Source of the DNA: Saprospirales bacterium
GTDB lineage: Bacteria; Bacteroidota; Bacteroidia; Chitinophagales; Saprospiraceae
Length of the DNA stretch: 64,000 bases
Assembly (NCBI GenBank): GCA_016719895.1
Contig: JADJYG010000001.1
Span: forward strand, 433,360 to 497,359
Reading direction: 5' to 3'
Position 1 is the first letter of the stretch, and each line of letters starts with the position of its first letter. Shown here one piece after another: positions 50,543-59,050 of this stretch. The notes beneath the pieces are model-generated. The model did no database searches. It worked only from the letters and a program-made list of their open reading frames with translations, and was not told the origin of the DNA. The position numbers and the translations under genes are program-made.

Positions 50543-52028
50543 GAGAGGGTTTGTTGGGCGGGCTCGCCGATGAAATATTTGTCTGCATCTTTCCAAACTG
50601 CAAAGGAGTAATCGCCCGAGGCGGTGGGGAAGGCGCACTGCACGGGAGGGAGTTTCATTTTTTTGAAACTGCCGTTGGTTTCGATGTGGTAAAGCCTGCC
50701 GTCGGTGGTATAGACCCAAAAACCACCGCAGGGGTGAGGGGTAATGTCACTGACTTCTGCTCCGGCATCTTCCGCGAACAAGACGTGGCGGGGATGGCGA
50801 AGATCGGCAGGTACAACATAAAAACTACCCTCGTCAGTTAGCAAGCCAAAGTGTTTGCCCGTGCAAGCGGGGACGATTTTACGAAAAACATCTTGCGAAC
50901 CGAGTGGCAAGGGTTGAAGGGACGCCTTCACTCCGGTCTGCGTCAATTCGAGCGCCGTCAAGATTTGCCCGGACATCAACAGGGCGCAGCCTTCATGGGC
51001 TGACCCAGCGGGCAAGAGGGCAATTTGCAGTACGGGGCCTACCTCGACGGGAATGCGGAGTTGCTTCGAGTTGGCTTTGTCTCGGTGCAACTGCCAAACG
51101 CTACCGAGGCGCCGAGCACGAGAAGTATGTCGTTGCCCACGGAAGGCAATGGCAAGAGTTGAGTCACGGGTTCGCGGATGGAGGCAGGCCAAAACACGGG
51201 CGGGGCGTCGTGCTGCAGGCTGCTTACCATGCCAGCCACATCACCCGTAAAAAGCGTATCGCCTATGAAGGCGAGTGAAATTACGGCCTGGGGCATAGTT
51301 ACGAAGCCCCATTCTGCATCACCATTTCTGAGGAAGGCGAGTTTTTTGTCAAAAAGAGCGAGCACCAGTTCGGAAGGGCCTTTGGAGAGGGCGCAGGAAA
51401 ACGGAGGCAACGCGCTCAGGCGGTGGCTGATTGATTTGCGTGGGTTGACCCAATGCCAGTCGTGTTGCCCGGCGGCGAGCAAGGCCCCGTCGCCAAGACC
51501 GATTCCGAAGGTGGCTCCCCCGGAGAAATTTTCAATTTCAAAACTGGAAATGGTGAATCGTTGGACGGGCTTGGGAGCAGGTTTTTCTGACAAAGCGGCC
51601 AATTCTTCGGCAATCTGTACTAGAGCAGCGTCTGCGTCGTCTTCTTTCATTTGAGACAGGGGGGTGCCGCCACGGGGGCGGCATTGCATACTGCTGAGCC
51701 ACTCGATTTCCTTCCAAAGGCATGGCTTGACGATGATCGGGATGATAGTGACGCCTTCCTGTTTTCGCCGGGCGAGCAGGCGCGGGACTTCCGCTTCGTT
51801 CACAAACTCGGAGTTAAGGAAATCTGTGGTGATGAGCAGAACGGCCACGGTTGCAGCCTCAAGGGCAGCCTGGATAGATTTTTCCCAGTCCTCTCCGGCG
51901 TTGATCTGATCGTCCGTCCAGATAGTATACTGCCGCCGCTTGACCTTGGTCAAGGGCTTGAGGTGTCTTTCCAGGCGCTCCTTCCAAGGGAGGTCTTTGT
52001 GACAGTAGCTGATAAAGATGCGGCTCAT
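50539..52028 (-). pseudogene. TIR-domain protein with C-terminal beta-propeller, one frameshift
   Basis: ATG 52028 overlaps the previous stop (ATGA). Residues 1-150 are a TIR domain: SRIFISYCHKDLPWKERLER, YTIWTDDQINAGEDWEKSIQ, AVLLITTDFLNSEFVNEAEV and VTIIPIIVKPC. The E of the NEAEVPRLL segment is the likely catalytic glutamate of NAD-cleaving TIRs. From residue 165 the repeats resemble WD or propeller blades (FGIGLGDGALLAAGQHDWHW; SLAFIGDTLFTGDVAGMVSS). A shift near 51100 leads to the last blades (LLTDEGSFYVVPADLRHPRH; GFWVYTTDGRLYHIETNGSF). About 495 residues. In known antiphage systems, TIR proteins deplete NAD+ or make signals after a sensor fires; here the propeller or Hsp70s may sense. 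Confidence 0.75.
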
Positions 52029-52820
52029 CGGTTATTGATTTGGTTTTGAGCATCTTGTCCGGCAGACTTTGAAATCATGATGGCGTCAACGCCGTAACCT
52101 TCAGAAATTAATTTCAGTTCTGCTCGGGTACCATTTACGTCATCGAAAGACCGGTATTCGTTAGGTGTGACAAAAAGCGCAGCGAAGTATCTAGCAATAA
52201 AAAAGGGTATTTTTAACACATAGCCAGCGGCGGAAGTGCTAAACCTTGCAATTAAACCAACTACAATCAATAGCCCCCATCCAAATACACTTAGTGCCTC
52301 CGTATTTTCTGATGATAACAAAAGCATGGGTACTCCTAAATAGAGTATCATACTCAAAGCCCAACCCCAATTGTCAATGAATTCATGTAAATCACTGCAA
52401 GAATTACAACGAGGAACATGTAAACATAATGCTAAAATAAACTGTATTATACTCTCGATTTGTTTCTTTCTTGCCTTTCAACACGACAGGGCAATCGGGG
52501 TCTCCCGCTTCTTTTTGACAAAAATGGCACATGAAGTCTTTATAAGATCTTTCAACGGTATTCCGATACTCTTGGACGCGCTCTCGTATTGAACGACTCG
52601 ATGCGATTTCTGCGGTCATGTCAAGCAATTGCTGCCGTTCATACACGGAGCTATGTGTCAGTTCCATTTTTGAAATGGCCCGGAAGCCCCGGTTGGCAGC
52701 CTCATCCATAAGGTGCCGGAGGCCGAGCAGGTCATCCTTCGTATCCAATTTGCGGGCATACCATTGTTTCTTGAGGTTTCCCAAGGATTGAAGGTAGGCC
52801 CGGATGTCGGCTAGGTGCAA
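52025..52820 (-). pseudogene. Membrane protein with cysteine clusters, one frameshift
   Basis: ATG 52820. The N-terminal helical part (MHLADIRAYLQSLGNLKKQW) leads to CHFCQKEAGDPDC at about residues 98-110. A shift near 52435 joins to ILALCLHVPRCNSCSDLHEF, a second cysteine pair, then two helices (MILYLGVPMLLLSS; FGWGLLIVVGLIARFSTSAA) and a short cytoplasmic tail ending QDAQNQINNR. The C-x2-C motifs could bind zinc. About 265 residues. The start overlaps the end of the preceding gene and the stop overlaps the TIR start, so it should couple the two products; it may tether the TIR protein to the membrane. Confidence 0.6.
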
Positions 52821-53806
52821 TTGTCGGGGTCGCCGCCGAGTAGTTCCTCTACCTGCCGGATTTCGTTTTGAAATAAAACTTTGGTCTGCGCCAGCCCAGA
52901 TCGCAGGGTCTTAGCATCGAAACCAGATTGACGGGTGGTTTCGAGCAGATGGCCCGCTGTGCTGAAATCGGCATCTCGCAGGGCTTTTTTGATTTCTCCT
53001 GCGATGAGATCGGTCAAACGCCCGGGGACGATCCGGGCGATCAGGTCGGCGGTGCCATCGTCGAGTAGGTCGTCTTGCAAGCGTTCGGTTTTTTCATGGA
53101 CTAGCTCAGGCCAGCCGTCGCTTTGGAGCAAGTCGCGCCAATTCAGCAGCGCGGCTTCGAAATGCTTTGTCCATTGTTGGACCGCAGCATTATCATCGCT
53201 GTGCTTTTGCCACTTGGACAGTAGGAGATGGGGGTTTTCGACTATGGAAAGGTCGCCCGCTTTCCGCCATTTGAATTTCTTTTGTTTGTCGGCCTCGCCG
53301 TCTGATGATGGGTCGGCAGCATCGGGCGACTCTGTGCCATTGGGCAGGTTGTTGATGGCGAGGAGGCCGAGGAGCAGGGCGAGGTTGGCGCGGTTGACAC
53401 GTTCGACAGTTGTCGCTTTTTCGGCGGCTTGCCCGGCTTCGAGGTAGGCTTGGAGCGCGTCGGCATCGGTGCTGCGCAGGTAGGCTTCGAGGGCCGGAGC
53501 GTGGGGGTCGTGGCGGAGGTCGAACCAGAAAAGTTCGGCGACGAGGCGTTCGAGCGGTTCTTCCAGTTGGGTGCCCGCGTGGCGGATTTCAGCCTCGGAA
53601 CATGGGCCGAAAACCGGCAGGAAAGATCCTTCGCTGTCCGTTTCGATGCCCGCAGCCGTCATTGCCGCGAGGCGTTCGGCAGCCCAGCCAGCCTCTTGGG
53701 TATCCGATTCGACGGGGAGACTGAGTGCCCGGAAGGGGTTGAGCCGGAAATGATCAAGGTTTCCGGTAGCGAAGATCTGAGCGGGCGAGAATTGAGTTTC
53801 TTGCAT
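52811..53806 (-). CDS. J-like/uncharacterised Hsp70-associated protein
   Basis: 331 residues, ATG 53806, intact. The N-terminus HFRLNPFRALSLPVESDTQE, then WAAERLAAMTA and EEPLERLVAELFWFDLRHD, has the layout of J-like domains in bacterial proteins that begin NPFRxLGLP and keep ELFWF, without HPD. A long helical region follows, with a charged disordered linker around residue 170 (ESPDAADPSSDGEADKQKK). It follows the 101-residue protein by 19 bp. Partner of Hsp70-A by position. The similarity is from memory of such proteins and needs a profile search. Confidence 0.6.
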   Translation of the reverse strand: MQETQFSPAQIFATGNLDHFRLNPFRALSLPVESDTQEAGWAAERLAAMTAAGIETDSEGSFLPVFGPCSEAEIRHAGTQLEEPLERLVAELFWFDLRHDPHAPALEAYLRSTDADALQAYLEAGQAAEKATTVERVNRANLALLLGLLAINNLPNGTESPDAADPSSDGEADKQKKFKWRKAGDLSIVENPHLLLSKWQKHSDDNAAVQQWTKHFEAALLNWRDLLQSDGWPELVHEKTERLQDDLLDDGTADLIARIVPGRLTDLIAGEIKKALRDADFSTAGHLLETTRQSGFDAKTLRSGLAQTKVLFQNEIRQVEELLGGDPDNCT

Positions 53807-53825
53807 GGCAGGGGGAGGGTGTTGG

Positions 53826-54131
53826 TCAAAGGTTTACATTTGAGAGCATACGCTTGATCTGTTCATCTTCTTGGGTTTGGTCTCCTTCGGGGAGCAAGCT
53901 GATCAATCCTCCGCAAATGCGGCGGAGTTCATTGATATTGCCGGATTCAAAAGCAATTGTGCCTCGGGCTATCAACAGGGTGGATTCAGAAGAAGGATTT
54001 TCCTGAAAGCGATAATACAAGGAAACAAAGACTTGTTTGATGAAGTCGTCGGTTTGTACAAATGTCTCTCGGTTCAAGGTTTCCAGTTGTGTGAGTTTGT
54101 TATGTGCGGCTTCATCGTCGCCAGCGTTCAT
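53826..54131 (-). CDS. Small helical protein behind Hsp70-A
   Basis: 101 residues, ATG 54131, overlapping the Hsp70-A stop by ATGA. All-helical with a coiled-coil-like charge pattern (KLTQLETLNRETFVQTDDFI; LRRICGGLISLLPEGDQTQE). It resembles the C-terminal regions of similar Hsp70s and may be a split-off extension of Hsp70-A that works with it. No family recognised. Confidence 0.6.
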   Translation of the reverse strand: MNAGDDEAAHNKLTQLETLNRETFVQTDDFIKQVFVSLYYRFQENPSSESTLLIARGTIAFESGNINELRRICGGLISLLPEGDQTQEDEQIKRMLSNVNL

Positions 54132-56326
54132 GGCCTCGTTGTATTCTTTTTAAGGGCCTGTGCCTCTCTCCATTGGTTGCTGGTCATGGCTTGTTTCAAA
54201 TCCTTTTCGATCCACTCCGTCTGTTCTCTGAATGTGAGCGCCATTTTCTCGGTTTTTGTGGCATCTTCCCGATGGTCGAGCTCGTCGGTCATTTCGCGGA
54301 TTAGTTTTTCGGCGATGAGCCGCGAGTCGGTGTCATCCTCGTTGATAAGGTCTTCGATTTGGGCTAGGCGTTCGTCCTGTTCTGGAGAACCAGTATCGGA
54401 ACCTTCTTCCGGTTCTTCGCCGCTCAACTGAGCAGCAAGGGCTTCGAGCTCTGCCAATCGGTTGTTCTGCTGAGCCAACGAGGCAGTCATCTCGACTGGT
54501 TTTTTGATTTCGATGTCGAAGCGGACGATGTCTTCGAACCACTGGTCAAGCGCAGGTACGTAGGCGCGGGCTAGCGTTTGCGAAAAGGCATCTACCGAAA
54601 GCGTAACCTGCACCTCGGAGCCAAGAGGCAGGTCGTGCCGGATGTGTTCGGCATAAATTTTTAGTACACCGATGGTCTTGTTGCGGTCGGCACGCTCGCT
54701 TTCACCTTGCACGAGCGGCACGTGGACGGCCTCTCCTGATTGACCTTCTTTCAAGGTGACATTGGTGTGCAGCGATAACGTTTTTTCGGCAGGCAGTGCA
54801 GCGCCCTTGCGGATGTACCAAGCCACGGTGTTGTCGGCCAGCATGATCCCAACTGATTGCGAGAGTGGCGGCTGCCCAACGCTCAGCCCGTGCAAAATGG
54901 TGAACTCGGCAGGCGAGGCTTCGAGCGATGGTATGCCCACGCCACCTGATAGGTGAAGCCGGAAAGTGTTCAGAGCGTTTGGGCGTAGGATCAAACCGAG
55001 CATGAAAGCACCGGAGGAATTGAAGTCTGTAAGGCCCGTGTCGAAACCGCCGTCAAGTCGTTCGGCCCGGACGGACTTGGGCGTGGGCACTCCTGGGGGA
55101 ACTTGTGCCACGCGCCCGGCGAGGAAGGGGCGCGGGTTGGTGGTCATCGGTTCGTAGTTGAGTTGGAGATCTATAGTGGCGGCTTCCGGAAAGACTGGGT
55201 TGCGTTCCACTGACTTGCCCCGAAGGTGGTCGGGCAGTTTTTGGGTGGATGCATAGACCGCCGCGCCGTAGGCCACGATGCTGATCGGATTCATCACATG
55301 CCGTGCCTCGGCTCCTATACCTTGTTCTAACATGGTCGGAAGGCAAGGTGTCAGGGTTGGGCCACCGACCAGTACGATGCCGTTGAGTTCATGCGGATAA
55401 AGATTGTTTTTTTCCAAGACCTTTTTGCAGAGTCGGATGCTCCGTTGGATGGTCGGCTCGATGATCTGCTCCAACTGCTCGCGGACGAGGGTGGTTTCAA
55501 AAAAACCCTTACCGCTTAATTTGCTCATGTCTATTAACAGGCGCGTTTGCTCTCTGGCTGAAAGTTCGATTCGGGCTTTTTCGGCTGCCAATTTGAGTTG
55601 TGCAAAAAGTTGTCGGTAGGTAGGGTTTGAACGTTGGAGGTCATCAATGCCCCATTGCTCGCGGATTTGGCGGGCGATTTCGTTGACGACCATGCGGTCT
55701 AGATCCTTGCCACCCAGTTGGTTGTCACCGTCGTGGTCGAGTACCTGAAGTCGCCCGGCTTTGGAACGGACAAGCGACACGTCGAAGGTACCGCCTCCGA
55801 GGTCGTAGATCAGCCAGTTTCCCTCATTTTTTAGTGTTGCGCTCGCGTGGGCGACGGCGGCGGCAATGGGTTCCTGCAACAGGATGGCATGTTCGATGCC
55901 AGCTAGTTGCGCGGCTTTGCGGGTAGCGTCATTCTGAGGCAATTGGAACATGGCAGGGATGGTGATGACCGCTGCTCTCACAGGCTCGCCCGAATGCAAC
56001 CCTTGTGTGCGCGCAATGAGGTTTTGTAGCACAAAGGCGGAAAGTTCTTCGGGCAAGTACGTTTTTCCGCTTCTTGGGAAGTGAAAAACTTCCGAGGTGC
56101 CCATCAGTCTTTTGAATTCGGCTTTTGTGTTTTCCGGGTCGGTGTCGGCCAGCGATTTGGCTACATTACCTATGAGGATTTCCCCCGTAGTGGACACGTG
56201 GACGATGGAGGGCAGGATATCCTCTCCGTCAGCATCCGGGAGCAGACTGGGCTTGTCAGATGTTTGGAGCGCGATGGCTGAGTTGGTGGTACCGAGGTCG
56301 ATGCCATATTCGAGGGTGAGTTTCAT
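54128..56326 (-). CDS. Hsp70-A, divergent DnaK-like chaperone
   Basis: 732 residues, ATG 56326, intact. ATPase motifs: LEYGIDLGTTNSAIALQT (phosphate 1), LLQEPIAAAVAHASATLK, WLIYDLGGGTFDVSLV (phosphate 2) and NGIVLVGGPTLTPCLP (adenosine). The substrate-binding part is atypical: no DVxPLSLG-type linker, an inserted ERLDGGFDTGLTDFNSSGAF segment, and beta strands such as EVQVTLSVDAFSQTLARAYV. The tail is a long coiled coil with an acidic break (AQLSGEEPEEGSDTGSPEQD). It is thus a specialised Hsp70, not housekeeping DnaK. No GrpE or ClpB is nearby. First large gene of the operon, 13 bp after the membrane protein. Confidence 0.85.
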   Translation of the reverse strand: MKLTLEYGIDLGTTNSAIALQTSDKPSLLPDADGEDILPSIVHVSTTGEILIGNVAKSLADTDPENTKAEFKRLMGTSEVFHFPRSGKTYLPEELSAFVLQNLIARTQGLHSGEPVRAAVITIPAMFQLPQNDATRKAAQLAGIEHAILLQEPIAAAVAHASATLKNEGNWLIYDLGGGTFDVSLVRSKAGRLQVLDHDGDNQLGGKDLDRMVVNEIARQIREQWGIDDLQRSNPTYRQLFAQLKLAAEKARIELSAREQTRLLIDMSKLSGKGFFETTLVREQLEQIIEPTIQRSIRLCKKVLEKNNLYPHELNGIVLVGGPTLTPCLPTMLEQGIGAEARHVMNPISIVAYGAAVYASTQKLPDHLRGKSVERNPVFPEAATIDLQLNYEPMTTNPRPFLAGRVAQVPPGVPTPKSVRAERLDGGFDTGLTDFNSSGAFMLGLILRPNALNTFRLHLSGGVGIPSLEASPAEFTILHGLSVGQPPLSQSVGIMLADNTVAWYIRKGAALPAEKTLSLHTNVTLKEGQSGEAVHVPLVQGESERADRNKTIGVLKIYAEHIRHDLPLGSEVQVTLSVDAFSQTLARAYVPALDQWFEDIVRFDIEIKKPVEMTASLAQQNNRLAELEALAAQLSGEEPEEGSDTGSPEQDERLAQIEDLINEDDTDSRLIAEKLIREMTDELDHREDATKTEKMALTFREQTEWIEKDLKQAMTSNQWREAQALKKNTTRP

Positions 56327-56338
56327 GGAGGAGGAGTA

Positions 56339-57011
56339 TTAAATGATTTGGCGATAGTTTGATAAAGCATTGGGGTAACGGGCAATTTCTGCGTTGCTCA
56401 ACAGGGAGCGTGGGAGCAGCCAAGTGCCGGTGTCACGGCAACCTACATAGACAGCTCCCTTTTGCTTGGAAATTTTGTAGAAAAATGCCACGAAAACCAG
56501 CGGGGTTGCCGCCTTGCCTGACGATTGTGCTTGTGAAAAAACTTGCTCGATATGATGGGCCAAACCCGATGAAAAGCCCTCCGTCTGGCGGATCAGGTTT
56601 GGGCGGTCGCCTTGAAAAGGTAAAGCCATCAGGTAAACGGGGCCTTTGTCCCCACTCAGGAGAAGGGTCTGAGCTTTGTCTTGTCGGATCGCATCTTGGA
56701 GCAGAGATACCCCCCGCCCGAGCACCGTGGTGTGGTGGAGCGCGAGCATGGCGGAGTGTAGCATCAGGCTTTTGTTCATTTTCGGCAGATGTCGGGTCTG
56801 TTGAAATTTGCTGTAATGTCGCGTCCACAACTTGTCTCAGGTTCTTCCAGAAAGGGTCCGGACTATCTGGAGCCGTGATGGGATCAAGATTTTCACCTGT
56901 TTCTTCTCCATTTTCTGTGAGCATCTTGGATTTGAACTGTTGCGCTTGGAAAATGAAAATCCCGATAAGGATGGTAGTGGCGAGCAGAAGTAGCAGGGTA
57001 ATAGGTTCCAT
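56339..57011 (-). pseudogene. Membrane-anchored first protein of the operon, one frameshift
   Basis: ATG 57011, preceded by an A/T-rich leader between it and palindrome P. N-terminal anchor MEPITLLLLLATTILIGIFI, then a polar stretch (SKMLTENGEETGENLDPITA). A shift near 56780 leads to the folded C-terminal part: MLHSAMLALHHTTVLGRGVS, TLLLSGDKGPVYLMALPFQG and TPLVFVAFFYKISKQKGAVY, a mixed alpha/beta domain of unknown type. About 220 residues. Position at the start of the operon suggests a membrane-sited sensor or anchor, but that is inference. Confidence 0.55.
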
Positions 57012-57044
57012 AAATTTAACATTATTATTATTTATGTGTATTTT

Positions 57045-57112
57045 GCCCAACTGCGGCGTCGCCGCAGTTGTGAATGACTATGAACAATTGCCGGCGACGC
57101 GACGTTAGTGGC
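57045..57112 (-). repeat. attC-like palindrome P
   Basis: Boxes GCCCAAC and GTTAGTGGC, inverted form of A with intact stem GGCGTCGCCG. The left box matches GTTGGGC at 39608. Confidence 0.85.
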
Positions 57113-57648
57113 CGTCAAGTTCGGAAAATGGATAACATAAAAGGATTGCGGTAATCTTCGATTGACGAAGTGCTTTTGCCATTTTCCGAACGGTTTTTCA
57201 AAAATGACTTCAAAGGCCTCGACCCAAAAATGCCTCGCTTCCCGCCCGACTGCCCCGGCCCGCCGATATTTTTTTATCGTGTACGCTGCGACGGTTTTTT
57301 ATATTTTATTGGCGTTTAGCCATTTATATTATTTATCGTCTACGCTACGTCGGACTTTAAAATAATTTGTGTCGCAATACGCAATAAATTTGTTTTAAAA
57401 ATCGTTTGCAAGCGTGCATTCCACGAATGCTGCAAAGCCAAAAAGCATTTGCTTCTGTGAGCAAGACTCCCGCGCCAATGCTTTTCTGCCTTGCCAAATG
57501 CCGAAAGCATTTGTTCGCTTGCAAACGATTTTTAAGACTTTCCAGGGGCGTATTGCTGCCGATTTAAAAATATCGGCGGGCCGGGGCATGCGACGCATTT
57601 TGGGTTGTAACTATTGATGCTCAACTTTTGAAAATGATTGCCACTAAC
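57104..57648 (-). repeat. 0.55-kb quasi-palindromic non-coding unit, copy 5
   Basis: Full-length inverted copy with ends GTTAGTGGC and GCCACTAAC, directly upstream of the 17-kb operon in the direction of transcription. If the unit carries a promoter it would drive that operon; no promoter was recognised with confidence. Confidence 0.85.
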
Positions 57649-57709
57649 TTGGGCATGGGCTACGTGGCCGCGCTTAGTCGGCTATGTGAGACCATGCATA
57701 GTTAGGTAC
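57640..57709 (-). repeat. attC-like palindrome R
   Basis: Boxes GCCACTAAC and GTTAGGTAC; core GCCGACTAAGCGCGGC on the reverse strand; stem GCATGG/CCATGC. The right box matches GTACCTAAC at 61155. Confidence 0.9.
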
Positions 57710-58063
57710 ATTTATATTATTCGTTTTAAAATTTCTATTGTTCCTTTAAAACTGATCTCAACTTTAGATTCATCAATTATTCCTTGATCCTGCCTAAGTT
57801 CGCACCCCGGATGGATCAAATTTCTGTATACTCTAAGCAAGTGACCTAAATATGGGAAATCCTTGCCGAGCAGTTTGTTCTCATCTGTATATATAATCCA
57901 ATCCAAACAAGTCACAATCATACAATTTTTCGGTTTACGCTTTTCATGCTTTTTTTGGATTATTATAGACAACAGTCGTAATCTTTTTCTCTCACATAAA
58001 TATATTAATAACAACTCAACAAGAGAGCCAGATAACACTACTGTTGATTTGGTATTTCCCATT

Positions 58064-59050
58064 GAGCCAGTTGCGGGTTTTTGACACGATATAAATAAAT
58101 GGTTTTCAGCCATTTGACTAATTTTGAGTTCTCAACATTCAAGATTAAATCAAACAGACTGAAAACCGATGACAACTTACAACAAACTGTCAATCAGGCA
58201 ATTCCAGTTTACTTTAATGAAAATGATTTTAACGAATTTGTCTTACCCCACCTTTGGGTTGGGTCTCGTGGACCGAAGTCAAAGTTGCCCTTTTGGAAAG
58301 TATTTCACTATATCCTGCACATACTTTATACTGGGGAGCAGTGAAGATGTTGCCAATTGAGAAAGGGCCAGACAGAAGCCAGAAATCCACTATTGTCGCA
58401 TTTGGATGAAGTGGAAGCAGTGGGTTGAACACGGCTCTATTGGCGGCCTTGTTCTATCAAAGTGTCAACTTGCTCCAGGAACGTGGCCATTTGGACCTGA
58501 GTATTCTTCACGGCGATGGGAGCAATACCATAAGTGTCAAGGAGGCGATTTGAAAGGCTATTGTGGTCACAAACATCAAAAAGGGAACAAAATAGTTTCC
58601 TTGCAGGACAACGTCGGAAACGTGCTCGCCCCAATGACCATAGCGACTGTAAATCAATCAGATATGGTGCAACTGCCGGATTCTTTGAATGATTTGAAAA
58701 CAACCTGTGAGCGCAGCAACCTGATAATTCCTAAGGGAACGCCCTTGAATCTTGATCCCGGGTTTGACAGCCGCAAAAACCGAAAAATCATTTGGAATGC
58801 AGGATTGAAACCGAACATCAAGGAAAACTCGCGAAACCGCAAGAATCCAAAACGGGGGCGAAAGCGATTCTTTGACAAAGAACTCTATAGCCAACGATAT
58901 AAATGTGAAAGAACTTTTGCTTGGCAGGATAAATTCAGGGAGTATTAGTCCAATATGAATGGTATCAGCACCTCTTTCTGGGATTTAACCTCCTCGCATT
59001 CACCCTGATTAACCTACGACATGTTCACTGAGAAAACCCGCAACTGGCTC
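58064..59050 (+). mobile_element. IS5-like element copy 3, complete ends
   Basis: 987 bp bounded by GAGCCAGTTGCGGGTTTT and its reverse complement, with ATT on both sides (58061-58063 and 59051-59053). Defines the full element and shows that copies 1 and 2 are trimmed. Confidence 0.85.
58168..59032 (+). pseudogene. IS5-family transposase, frameshifted
   Basis: The start MTTYNKL is out of frame with the rest through a one-base loss against copy 2. Recognisable blocks follow: VWVGSRGPKSK region, LGGDLKGYCGHKHQKGNKIV, NLDPGFDSRKNRKIIWNAGL and YSQRYKCERTFAWQDKFR. It also has a shift near 58940. Inactive, though the ends are intact. Confidence 0.8.

Noticed and set aside
39708..57011. Many long ORFs on the forward strand of the 17-kb operon
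   Set aside because: They mirror the GC-rich genes on the reverse strand, have low-complexity Arg/Pro/Ala composition and contain no domain motifs.
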